Shown: in pieces, positions 1 to 5,606 of the stretch
How positions within the stretch are numbered: position 1 is the first letter of the stretch
Layout of the letters: every line of letters starts with the position of its first letter
Assembly (NCBI GenBank): GCA_030620285.1
Contig: JAUXFA010000095.1
Location: 1 to 5,642, forward strand
Length of the DNA: 5,642 nucleotides
Source of the DNA: Piscirickettsiaceae bacterium
GTDB taxonomy: Bacteria; Pseudomonadota; Gammaproteobacteria; Nitrosococcales; Methylophagaceae
Direction of reading: 5' to 3'
Position numbers and translations under genes: made by a program
The notes under the pieces: model-generated
Seen by the model: the letters and a program-made list of their open reading frames with translations, nothing else
Databases searched by the model: none
What the model was told of the DNA's origin: nothing

Positions 1-692
1 ATGCAATTTCAGGTAAGGCGTTAATGCTATTAGTTGAGGAATATCAAACCGTTACCGCTATTATTTCTCGATTATCTAGCCACTACTACCCTGCTTTTTT
101 GAAGCAGCTAATATACCAAGAGGCTATTCCGGAATTGTCAGACAAACCTGCTATTGCTGCTTGGCTGAAAGAGATTGAACAACGGCTGAATGATAATCTT
201 CCAACCGGTACCAGCTATCAACTCTCTGTTGCCACTAAAGATGAGGAATCGACCCCACACATCAACGTCAGCTTTAGTCGCCACGGAATAAGTACTGATT
301 ATCATATTCCAGGTGCCTTTTTTGCGAGCACTGAATATCAGCGTATTCTGGCTTTTGCCGATAAAATTAATGGTTTATTTTCCGATGATGCCCGTATTCA
401 ACGCGGCGACCGAAGCGAAGAAGTATCAAATTTTTCACAAGCTGTTACTTGGCTATTAGCCGAAGCCCGTCGAGGCCAGAATGTTCAACGATACAAAGGC
501 TTGGGTGAAATGAATCCCGAACAGCTTTGGGAAACAACCATGGATAAAAGCAAACGTCGCTTATTACAAGTTAAAATCGAAGATGCTATTGCTGCCGATG
601 AAACCTTCAGCACCTTAATGGGTGACGATGTTGAGCCACGCCGTGAATTTATTGAGACCAACGCATTACAAGCCACCAATCTCGATATTTAG
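1..692 (+). CDS. gyrB: DNA gyrase subunit B, C-terminal part (5' end cut by window edge)
   Basis: GyrB is the ATPase subunit of the A2B2 gyrase that introduces negative supercoils into DNA in the cytoplasm. The reading frame is open from the left edge (first full codon at base 3, reading [14 protein letters not shown]), so the ATG at 24 is an internal methionine and not the start. About 229 codons are present, roughly the last quarter of an ~800-residue Gram-negative-type GyrB. The first ~150 residues correspond to the insert found inside the TOPRIM region of proteobacterial GyrB. The conserved tail follows, with the hallmark [20 protein letters not shown] (from about base 486) and the family-typical ending [10 protein letters not shown]. 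The ATPase domain, the transducer and the metal-binding acidic residues lie upstream, outside the window. A strong hairpin follows the stop, so gyrB probably ends its transcription unit. The absence of internal stops and the intact C-terminus argue for a functional gene. Confidence 0.97.
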   Translation, partial: AISGKALMLLVEEYQTVTAIISRLSSHYYPAFLKQLIYQEAIPELSDKPAIAAWLKEIEQRLNDNLPTGTSYQLSVATKDEESTPHINVSFSRHGISTDYHIPGAFFASTEYQRILAFADKINGLFSDDARIQRGDRSEEVSNFSQAVTWLLAEARRGQNVQRYKGLGEMNPEQLWETTMDKSKRRLLQVKIEDAIAADETFSTLMGDDVEPRREFIETNALQATNLDI

Positions 693-716
693 TCAAAACA
701 GGAATTTTCCCTAGTT

Positions 717-751
717 ACGAAGGCCATAATGTTCGCTATTATGGCCTTCGT
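717..751 (+). terminator. Hairpin terminator after gyrB
   Basis: A perfect 14-bp inverted repeat pairs 717-730 (ACGAAGGCCATAAT) with 738-751 around a 7-nt loop (GTTCGCT). It sits 24 nt after the gyrB stop. The following bases (TGTTATTA) are T-rich but not a clean T-tract, so intrinsic termination may be imperfect. The position and the perfect stem support a transcript end or 3'-stabilising hairpin for gyrB. Confidence 0.75.
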
Positions 752-779
752 TGTTATTAGCAACCCTCTTTAAATCTTG

Positions 780-784
780 TGGAG
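780..784 (+). promoter_or_regulatory. Ribosome binding site fixing the b561 start
   Basis: TGGAG at 780-784 is 9 nt before ATG 794. It selects this ATG over the in-frame GTG at 779, which overlaps the site. Confidence 0.7.
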
Positions 785-793
785 AAAAATATA

Positions 794-1351
794 ATGAGCG
801 ATTCGGCACGATATGATCGTGTACAGGTGATTTTGCATTGGATCATTGCGGCGATAGTTTTATTTATGATCGCCTTGGGTCTGTACATGATTGAACTACC
901 GAAACAGTCTGAATTGCCAGCCGGCGAAGAAAGTGTACGTGCATTTTATTTCTTACTGCACAAATCTATGGGCATCACTGCAGCTATGTTGATTCTATTA
1001 CGCGTATTCTGGCGTTTTACTCATCAGGCACCTCCATTACCAGAGACTGTACCAAAATGGCAGCAGAAGGCAGCAGGGGCGATTCATTGGGTGCTTTATG
1101 GCGTTATGATTGCCATGCCGCTCTCTGGCTATATGCAATCCATCTTTAGTAAATATGACACTAAATTCTGGGGGATAGTCTTACCCCGCGTTGCCGAAGC
1201 CGACAATGCAATGCGAGAAAACTTCTTTCAAGTGCATGAATGCTTGGCTTTTTTATTTATTGGTTTAATTGTTATTCATATTGCAGCGGCCATTAAGCAC
1301 CGTTTGTCTGGGACAGAAATAACCGATCGAATGTCGTTAAGAAAATATTAA
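794..1351 (+). CDS. Cytochrome b561 family di-heme membrane protein
   Basis: This 185-residue protein belongs to the bacterial cytochrome b561 (CybB-like) family: four-helix inner-membrane proteins that bind two b hemes and pass electrons to or from quinone. Four hydrophobic helices are visible at about residues 13-33, 56-75, 97-116 and 148-167. Candidate heme-ligand histidines are H15 (in the LHW motif), H56 (LLHKSMG), H148 (FQVHE) and H162 (VIHIAAAIKH); H98 is another helix histidine. The length matches the family. I chose the ATG at 794 because a TGGAG Shine-Dalgarno (780-784) lies 9 nt upstream. The in-frame GTG at 779 would overlap that site and add five residues (MEKNI) to the start. 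The gene lies between two hairpin terminators, so it is probably monocistronic. I see no convincing promoter in the ~40 bases between the gyrB hairpin and the RBS. Its natural electron partner cannot be told from sequence; being next to a convergent ndh gene does not prove a link. Confidence 0.92.
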   Translation: MSDSARYDRVQVILHWIIAAIVLFMIALGLYMIELPKQSELPAGEESVRAFYFLLHKSMGITAAMLILLRVFWRFTHQAPPLPETVPKWQQKAAGAIHWVLYGVMIAMPLSGYMQSIFSKYDTKFWGIVLPRVAEADNAMRENFFQVHECLAFLFIGLIVIHIAAAIKHRLSGTEITDRMSLRKY

Positions 1352-1376
1352 AAAAGGCCCGAAAGGGCCTTTTTTA
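1349..1376. terminator. Bidirectional terminator between convergent genes
   Basis: A 12-bp stem pairs 1349-1360 (TAAAAAAGGCCC) with 1365-1376 (GGGCCTTTTTTA), closed by a stable GAAA tetraloop at 1361-1364. The GC core is flanked by A-tract on the left and T-tract on the right, so it has the intrinsic-terminator form on both strands. It overlaps the b561 stop codon (TAA 1349-1351) and lies 24 nt beyond the end of the minus-strand NADH dehydrogenase gene. It probably ends both transcripts. Confidence 0.88.
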
Positions 1377-1399
1377 TTTCCATCTATTGCAATACCATC

Positions 1400-2725
1400 C
1401 TAGTGTAATTTGATTTTCGGATGCACGCTTCGACGGAATAGATGTGATAGTGACAACATGCCAACACGAAACAAGCCAAATAAAGCCACTTGATGCATTT
1501 TGTACAAAGATAAATACATCATTCTGGCCATAAAGCCTTCGATCATCAGGCTGCCCTTGCTCAAGCTTCCCATCATATTTCCAACCGTACTATATCGACC
1601 GAGGGAAACCAATGAGCCATAGTCATGATAGGCATATTCTGGAGCATCCTTACCCACCATACGACGTTTGATTGATTTATAGGTCAAGGTAGACATTTGG
1701 TGTGCCGCTTGAGCACGCGGTGGTACGTTTTCCGACTCGCCCCCTTCCCATTTACATGCACAGCAATCACCTATCGCATAGATGTCATCATCTAAGGTAG
1801 TCTGTAATGTTTGTTTGACGACTAACTGATTGATCCAGTTGGTTTCAAGGCCGTCAATATCTTTCAAAAACTCAGGCGCTTTAATTCCCGCAGCCCAGAC
1901 TTTGATTGCCGCTGGAATAGTCTTGCCACTTTCTGTCAATATAGCATCTTCCGTTACCTCAATAACACGCTCATTGGTACAGACTTTTACACCCAACTTT
2001 ACGAGTTCTTTTTCAGTTGCTTCCGAGAGATTTTCGGGCAAGCCTGGCAAAACACGATCTGCCGCTTCAATGATGCTGATTTTGACATCGGCAGGTTCGA
2101 CCTCATCTAGGCCATAAGCACTAAGAAGGTGTGATACCTCATGAAGTTGTGCGCTTAACTCAATGCCTGTCGCACCCGCACCCACAATAGCAATATCTAG
2201 CTGGCCCTCATCAAGCGGCTTGCCTTGTGTATGCGCGCGCAAATAGGCTTCTAACAGCTGGGCTTGAAATGTTTCGGCCTGAGTTGTGGTATCAAGGAAC
2301 AAGCAATTATCAGTCACACCTTTAACGCCAAAGTCATGGCTGACACTGCCGACTGATATAACAAGATAATCATATTCAAAACTGCGACGAGGAATGATTT
2401 CTACGCCAGCATCATTATGGGTTGGCGCAACTGAAACCTGTTTATTTGCACGGTCTAAACCATCCATTTTACCCAAACGAAAACGAAAACCACTGCACAT
2501 CGCTTGACCGAGATATTCAATTTCATCTTCATGAGAATCTAAAGTCCCTGCCGCCACTTCATGTAATAATGGTTTCCATATATGGGTAGCAGTGCTGTCA
2601 ATAAGCGTAACTTCTGCCTTGCCTTTTTTACCTAACTTTCTACCTAATAGTGTCACTAATTCGAGACCGCCTGCACCGCCACCGACAACCACAATTTTAG
2701 GTATATTGTTCACCTCTGATGCCAT
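1400..2725 (-). CDS. ndh: Type II NADH dehydrogenase (NDH-2), NADH:quinone oxidoreductase
   Basis: NDH-2 is a single-subunit, non-proton-pumping, FAD-containing enzyme on the inner face of the membrane that oxidises NADH and reduces quinone. The 441 residues are normal length. In order: an N-terminal FAD-binding Rossmann motif (VVVGGGAGG, residues 12-20); a second dinucleotide fold for NADH (IVGAGATGIEL, 180-190) followed by the acidic strand end IIEAADRVLPG; the second FAD contact YAIGDCC (316-322); the quinone-site motif AQAAHQ (338-343); and a C-terminal ~40-residue hydrophobic and basic stretch (MMYLSLYKMHQVALFGLF onward) of the kind that anchors NDH-2 to the membrane. The ATG at 2725 has a TGGAG Shine-Dalgarno at 2740-2736, 10 nt away. 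The gene is convergent with cytochrome b561 and divergent from the cofactor block, so it is probably transcribed alone. A sulfide:quinone oxidoreductase is a related alternative, but the AQAAHQ motif and the C-terminus favour NDH-2. Confidence 0.93.
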   Translation of the reverse strand: MASEVNNIPKIVVVGGGAGGLELVTLLGRKLGKKGKAEVTLIDSTATHIWKPLLHEVAAGTLDSHEDEIEYLGQAMCSGFRFRLGKMDGLDRANKQVSVAPTHNDAGVEIIPRRSFEYDYLVISVGSVSHDFGVKGVTDNCLFLDTTTQAETFQAQLLEAYLRAHTQGKPLDEGQLDIAIVGAGATGIELSAQLHEVSHLLSAYGLDEVEPADVKISIIEAADRVLPGLPENLSEATEKELVKLGVKVCTNERVIEVTEDAILTESGKTIPAAIKVWAAGIKAPEFLKDIDGLETNWINQLVVKQTLQTTLDDDIYAIGDCCACKWEGGESENVPPRAQAAHQMSTLTYKSIKRRMVGKDAPEYAYHDYGSLVSLGRYSTVGNMMGSLSKGSLMIEGFMARMMYLSLYKMHQVALFGLFRVGMLSLSHLFRRSVHPKIKLH

Positions 2726-2762
2726 TATTATTCAACTCCACTTATAATCATAATTTGATGCA

Positions 2763-2768
2763 ATTCTA
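2763..2768 (-). promoter_or_regulatory. Candidate -10 element of the ndh promoter
   Basis: On the minus strand TAGAAT (2768-2763) matches the sigma70 -10 consensus at 5 of 6 positions. It would start transcription about 30 nt before the ndh ATG, leaving room for the TGGAG site. The -35 region at 16-18 bp spacing (around GTTCTT, 2791-2786) is poor, so an activator or a different promoter is possible. Confidence 0.35.
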
Positions 2769-2784
2769 TCGCAGATAGCGCTAT
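2766..2784. repeat. Overlapping short palindromes in the divergent promoter region
   Basis: CTATC-GCA-GATAG (2766-2778) is an inverted repeat. It overlaps a perfect 10-bp palindrome ATAGCGCTAT (2775-2784). Further CTATC (2791-2795) and GATAG (2814-2818) half-sites follow. The cluster overlaps the candidate ndh -10 element, which is where an operator could sit, but no known regulator motif is recognised here. Confidence 0.35.
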
Positions 2785-2802
2785 AAAGAACTATCTTAAT
2801 TT

Positions 2803-2831
2803 TTTACACTGTGGATAGACTCTGGCAAACT
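2803..2831 (+). promoter_or_regulatory. Candidate promoter for the cofactor block
   Basis: TTTACA (2803-2808) matches the -35 consensus at 5 of 6 positions. With a 17-bp spacer the -10 would be CAAACT (2826-2831), which matches only 3 of 6. This predicts a ~25-nt leader before ATG 2863. It is the best + strand candidate I see in the 2726-2862 gap, but it is weak. Confidence 0.25.
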
Positions 2832-2862
2832 TTACTGATTAAACATTGCAAAAGGTTTTTAT

Positions 2863-3411
2863 ATGCAAGCAAAACCGGAAAAACCACGCCTAGCTTGGGC
2901 TGTTACTGGCTCCGGGCACTACTTAGAAGAATGTCTTGATATTATTCGCGATTTGAATGATGTCGACTTATTTTATAGTCGTGCTGGTGAGGAGGTGATC
3001 CGCATGTATGGCCATGATCCCAAGAACATTAATGGCAGTGGTCGGATCTATAGAGACCGCGCCGCTAGCTCACCGCCGGTCGGGCTTTTTTACCGTGGCG
3101 ATTATCATACGCTTGTCGTTGCACCCGCAACCTCCAATACCGTGGCTAAAATGGTATTGGGCCTGTCAGATACGCTGGTCACTAATGTTTATGCCCAAGC
3201 AGGTAAATGTCGTATTCCAAGCATAATTTTGGCCTGTGATACCGAGCCAGAAATGGACACCCCTGCCCCCGATCGCATTGTTAAGGTGTGGCCGCGAGAA
3301 ATTGACTTGGCCCATACTCACAAACTGCGATCTTATGAGGCAACGACGGTGGTCGAAAACCCTGATAAATTACTAGCCGCTTTATGTGTGCGTTTGGATG
3401 AAATTAACTAG
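2863..3411 (+). CDS. Flavoprotein of the HFCD family, DmrB/AfpA-like (probable dihydromethanopterin reductase)
   Basis: This 182-residue cytoplasmic flavoprotein resembles the archaeoflavoprotein / DmrB group of the HFCD superfamily, whose members bind FMN. DmrB reduces dihydromethanopterin to tetrahydromethanopterin, the last step of H4MPT synthesis. Visible features are a glycine-rich first loop AVTGSGHYLEE (13-23); the flavin-binding APATSNTVAK (87-96), a variant of the family PASANT motif; the following GLSDTLVTN (100-108); and a C-terminal block with REIDLAHTHKL (145-155), like the conserved (K/R)xID segment of AfpA/DmrB proteins. The start ATG has AAAAGG (2850-2855) 7 nt upstream. It is the first gene of the rightward cofactor block and ends 3 nt before the DUF6513 gene, so the two are almost surely co-transcribed and translationally coupled. 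The flavoprotein family is clear. The exact substrate is inferred from the family and the neighbours, and another redox or decarboxylase-like role in cofactor synthesis remains possible. Confidence 0.82.
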   Translation: MQAKPEKPRLAWAVTGSGHYLEECLDIIRDLNDVDLFYSRAGEEVIRMYGHDPKNINGSGRIYRDRAASSPPVGLFYRGDYHTLVVAPATSNTVAKMVLGLSDTLVTNVYAQAGKCRIPSIILACDTEPEMDTPAPDRIVKVWPREIDLAHTHKLRSYEATTVVENPDKLLAALCVRLDEIN

Positions 3412-3414
3412 CCT

Positions 3415-4824
3415 ATGGCTGAAAAGTTATTATTTTTGACCGGCAAATTGGCTGAACCCAGTTTGCGCAAGGTATTAAAAGAAATGGCGCCTGTGCCTTT
3501 CAAATACCGCATACATCAACTCGGGGTTTCTGTAGCGGCATTGATGACCGATAAAATGATTGCTCGCCGATTAACGGCTAATGATATTGCCGATAGTGAA
3601 CAAATTATTGTGCCAGGCCGTTGCCGTGGCGATCTAGATAGTTTGAGTGAACAGTTAGGCGTCCCGGTGGTAAGAGGTCCTGAAGAAGTAAAAGACTTGC
3701 CCATCTATTTTGGTCGTGAGCGCAAGGAACCTGATTTGAGCCGTTATGATGTCAATATCTTTGCAGAAATAGTCGATGCGCCAGAACGAGATATCGACAG
3801 CATCATCGAACGTGCACGATATTATGGTGATTGTGGCGCTAATGTTATTGATATTGGTTGTTTACCTGAAGAAAAGTTTCCTCATATGGAAGAGGCTATT
3901 GTCGCTCTCCATGAAGCGGGATTTAAGGTTAGTGTCGACTCGTTAGGGCTTGATGATTTACGCCGGGCAGGAAAAGCAGGGGCCGATTATCTGCTCAGTT
4001 TGACCGAAAAAACCTATCATTTAGCCAAAGAAGTTGATGCTATTCCGATCCTTGTTCCAGCAGAGCGTGGCTCGCTCGCATCATTAGAACGTGCGATGGA
4101 GCTAATGGATAAAATAAATCGACCTTGGATCGCTGATCCTATACTGGAGCCAATCCACTTCGGTTTAACCAACTCTATTGTGCGTTACCATGAATTACGC
4201 CAGCGTTATCCCGATGCGCCGATGATGATGGGCATAGGTAATTTAACCGAACTGACCGATGCTGATACCAGTGGCATTAATGCCCTATTATTTGGCATTA
4301 TTTCTGAGCTTAATATTACTAATGTGCTTGCAACGGAGGTCAGTCCTCATGCCCGTAGAGCAATAAAAGAAGCGAATATCGCAAGACGGATGATGTTTGC
4401 TGCAAAACAAGACTCAAGCCTGCCGCGGGATTTAACTTCTGACTTATTGATTGCTCATGAGCGGAGACCTTTCCCCGATAATGCTCAGGAAATTACTGAA
4501 TTGGCAAGCAATATTAAAGATCCCAACTATCGCATTAAGGTCGCCGAGCAGGGGATCTATATGTTCAATCGTGATGGCATTATGCAAGATATCGATCCCT
4601 TTGCCTTTTACCCGCAATTAGATTTAAAAGATGATACCGGGCATGCTTTTTATCTGGGCGCAGAATTAGCGCGAGCCCAAATAGCTTGGCAATTAGGTAA
4701 GCGCTATATCCAAGATCAAGAGTTAGAATGGGGATGTGCTGTCCTTAAAGATGAACAAGATATGACACAGCAAACGGCTGAAGGCACAACACTTACCACA
4801 GGAAAGAACTGTGGCACTGCTTAA
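3415..4824 (+). CDS. DUF6513, dihydropteroate synthase-related protein (H4MPT biosynthesis)
   Basis: This 469-residue protein belongs to the dihydropteroate-synthase-related family shared by methanogens and H4MPT-using methylotrophs. It is thought to act in pterin assembly for H4MPT, but the exact reaction is not something I can state. Residues 1 to ~110 form an N-terminal domain absent from ordinary FolP (begins EKLLFLTGKLAEPSLRKVL; IIVPGRCRGDLD at 64-75). A DHPS-like TIM barrel follows: GANVIDIGCLPE (141-152, like the FolP GAxIINVGGES strand), VSVDSLG (172-178, like the ISVDT strand), ADYLLSLTEKT (190-200), DPILEPIHFG (241-250) and GIGNLTELTDADTSGINALL (273-292). From ~305 there is a family-specific C-terminal region. 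The last ~20 residues (TQQTAEGTTL...) are low complexity. The ATG lies 3 nt after the flavoprotein stop and lacks a strong Shine-Dalgarno (only GGAT at 3396-3399), which suggests translational coupling. A plain FolP is unlikely given the length and the extra domains. Confidence 0.85.
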   Translation: MAEKLLFLTGKLAEPSLRKVLKEMAPVPFKYRIHQLGVSVAALMTDKMIARRLTANDIADSEQIIVPGRCRGDLDSLSEQLGVPVVRGPEEVKDLPIYFGRERKEPDLSRYDVNIFAEIVDAPERDIDSIIERARYYGDCGANVIDIGCLPEEKFPHMEEAIVALHEAGFKVSVDSLGLDDLRRAGKAGADYLLSLTEKTYHLAKEVDAIPILVPAERGSLASLERAMELMDKINRPWIADPILEPIHFGLTNSIVRYHELRQRYPDAPMMMGIGNLTELTDADTSGINALLFGIISELNITNVLATEVSPHARRAIKEANIARRMMFAAKQDSSLPRDLTSDLLIAHERRPFPDNAQEITELASNIKDPNYRIKVAEQGIYMFNRDGIMQDIDPFAFYPQLDLKDDTGHAFYLGAELARAQIAWQLGKRYIQDQELEWGCAVLKDEQDMTQQTAEGTTLTTGKNCGTA

Positions 4825-4848
4825 TGGGCTGCTGCATACTGTCTTTTT

Positions 4849-4857
4849 TGCTAAAAT
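4849..4857 (+). promoter_or_regulatory. Candidate extended -10 promoter upstream of the DUF447 gene
   Basis: TGCTAAAAT (4849-4857) has the extended -10 form TGn + TAAAAT (5 of 6 to TATAAT). The -35 position (CTGCTG, 4829-4834) is poor, which extended -10 promoters tolerate. It would give a ~90-nt leader in the 4825-4954 gap. A second, weaker option is TTGTAT (4912-4917) / 17 bp / TAATAA (4935-4940). No hairpin terminator is seen after the DUF6513 gene, so read-through from upstream is also likely. Confidence 0.35.
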
Positions 4858-4954
4858 ACAGCGTTAAAAATGTACACAAAATACTTGCTTACCACTTGTA
4901 AACGCCTCTTTTTGTATCTTTTTACCTTGCCCTTTAATAATAAAAGCAGACACC

Positions 4955-5539
4955 ATGAAGCAGTCTCTTGAAAGTAAAATTCATGAAGTTATCGTAACAA
5001 CTCGGAGCCCTGAAGGGAAAATTCATTCTGCACCAATGGGAATATCCGAAGTGAATGGTCACATTCTTATCCGGCCCTTTAAACCTTCCACAACCTATGA
5101 CAACTTAAAACAGCACCGCCAATGCGCCATTAACTACATTGATGATGTGCGTGTTTTCGCAGGCGTACTTACTGGTCGACGTAATTGGGCCACCCTACCC
5201 TGCCAACAAATAGAAGGTGAATTTTTAAGCCAAGCATTGGCACATACTGAATTAGAAATTATTGCATTTGACGATGACGATCCACGCGCCTGCTTTAAAG
5301 GATCGATGATCTGTGACGTCCAACATGCTCCTTTTCGTGGATTTAATCGGGCACAAAATGCGGTAATAGAAGCTGCAGTATTAGTCAGTCGCTTGAACAT
5401 GTTATCGCCTGAAAAAATACAACAAGAAATGGCTTACCTTAGCATTGCTATTGAAAAAACGGCTGGGCCGCGAGAACTTGAAGCTTGGGGATGGTTAATA
5501 GCCAAAATAACAGATGCTGGAATTAATTTAGATGAGTAA
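4955..5539 (+). CDS. DUF447 family protein, predicted flavin-binding split barrel
   Basis: This 194-residue cytoplasmic protein is of the DUF447 family, predicted to have an FMN-binding split-barrel fold and repeatedly found in H4MPT/methanofuran gene clusters of archaea and methylotrophs. Its biochemical role is not established. Family marks are the N-terminal strand EVIVTT (11-16) with SAPMGI (25-30) after a short turn; RPFKPSTTYDNL (40-51), where flavin contacts would be expected; FRGFNRAQNAVIEAAVLVS (127-145), the most conserved helix; and TAGPRELEAWGWL (169-181) near the end. The length is normal. The ATG at 4955 has no clear Shine-Dalgarno (AGCAGACACC precedes it), but the family-typical sequence starts soon after it, so a different start is unlikely. 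It lies 130 nt after the DUF6513 gene and overlaps the next gene by 8 nt, so it is coupled to mfnB. It could be a flavin-dependent reductase or oxidase step in cofactor synthesis; that is only inference. Confidence 0.85.
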   Translation: MKQSLESKIHEVIVTTRSPEGKIHSAPMGISEVNGHILIRPFKPSTTYDNLKQHRQCAINYIDDVRVFAGVLTGRRNWATLPCQQIEGEFLSQALAHTELEIIAFDDDDPRACFKGSMICDVQHAPFRGFNRAQNAVIEAAVLVSRLNMLSPEKIQQEMAYLSIAIEKTAGPRELEAWGWLIAKITDAGINLDE

Positions 5540-5606
5540 GTGGTTAGCCAGCGTACAATCACTTGAGGAAGCTCAGATACTGAGCGCCTCCCTTCCCGAC
5601 ATCTTA
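5532..5606 (+). CDS. mfnB: MfnB-like (5-formylfuran-3-yl)methyl phosphate synthase, first 25 codons only
   Basis: MfnB makes the furan precursor of methanofuran-type cofactors from glyceraldehyde-3-phosphate. ATG 5532 overlaps the DUF447 stop (ATGAGTAA) and has TGGAA (5518-5522) 9 nt upstream. The 25 genomic codons read MSKWLASVQSLEEAQ (1-15) and end in SLPDIL (20-25). This follows the opening of the family: a first barrel strand LLVSVRS, a helix beginning with EA, then (A/P)DIID just before the active-site D-x-K-(N/D)-P. The catalytic lysine segment would come right after the break and is not in the window. After base 5606 the sequence is sequencing adapter. The in-frame TGA at 5634-5636 belongs to that adapter, so the gene should not be called a pseudogene. 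Context (C1-cofactor block, overlap with DUF447) agrees. Only 25 residues are available, so the family call is moderate. Confidence 0.65.

Noticed and set aside
24..26. ATG at 24 as a gene start for a short protein
   Set aside because: The frame is open to the left edge and the preceding residues (AISGKAL) continue the GyrB pattern; this is an internal methionine of a truncated gyrB.
779..793. GTG at 779 as the start of the cytochrome b561 gene
   Set aside because: It overlaps the TGGAG ribosome site that serves ATG 794, and the extra MEKNI adds nothing family-like.
693..793. gyrB and cytochrome b561 as one operon
   Set aside because: A perfect 14-bp hairpin lies between them and the gap is about 100 nt; separate transcripts are more likely, though some read-through is possible.
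1830..2117. 95-codon open frame on + inside ndh
   Set aside because: It lies wholly opposite ndh, shows no recognisable domain, and its composition is what an antisense shadow of a coding frame gives.
3008..3226. 72-codon open frame inside the flavoprotein gene
   Set aside because: Out-of-frame shadow of a well-supported gene, with no family resemblance.
5134..5400. 88-codon minus-strand frame opposite the DUF447 gene
   Set aside because: Wholly antisense to a conserved family member, with no ribosome site or domain that I can see.
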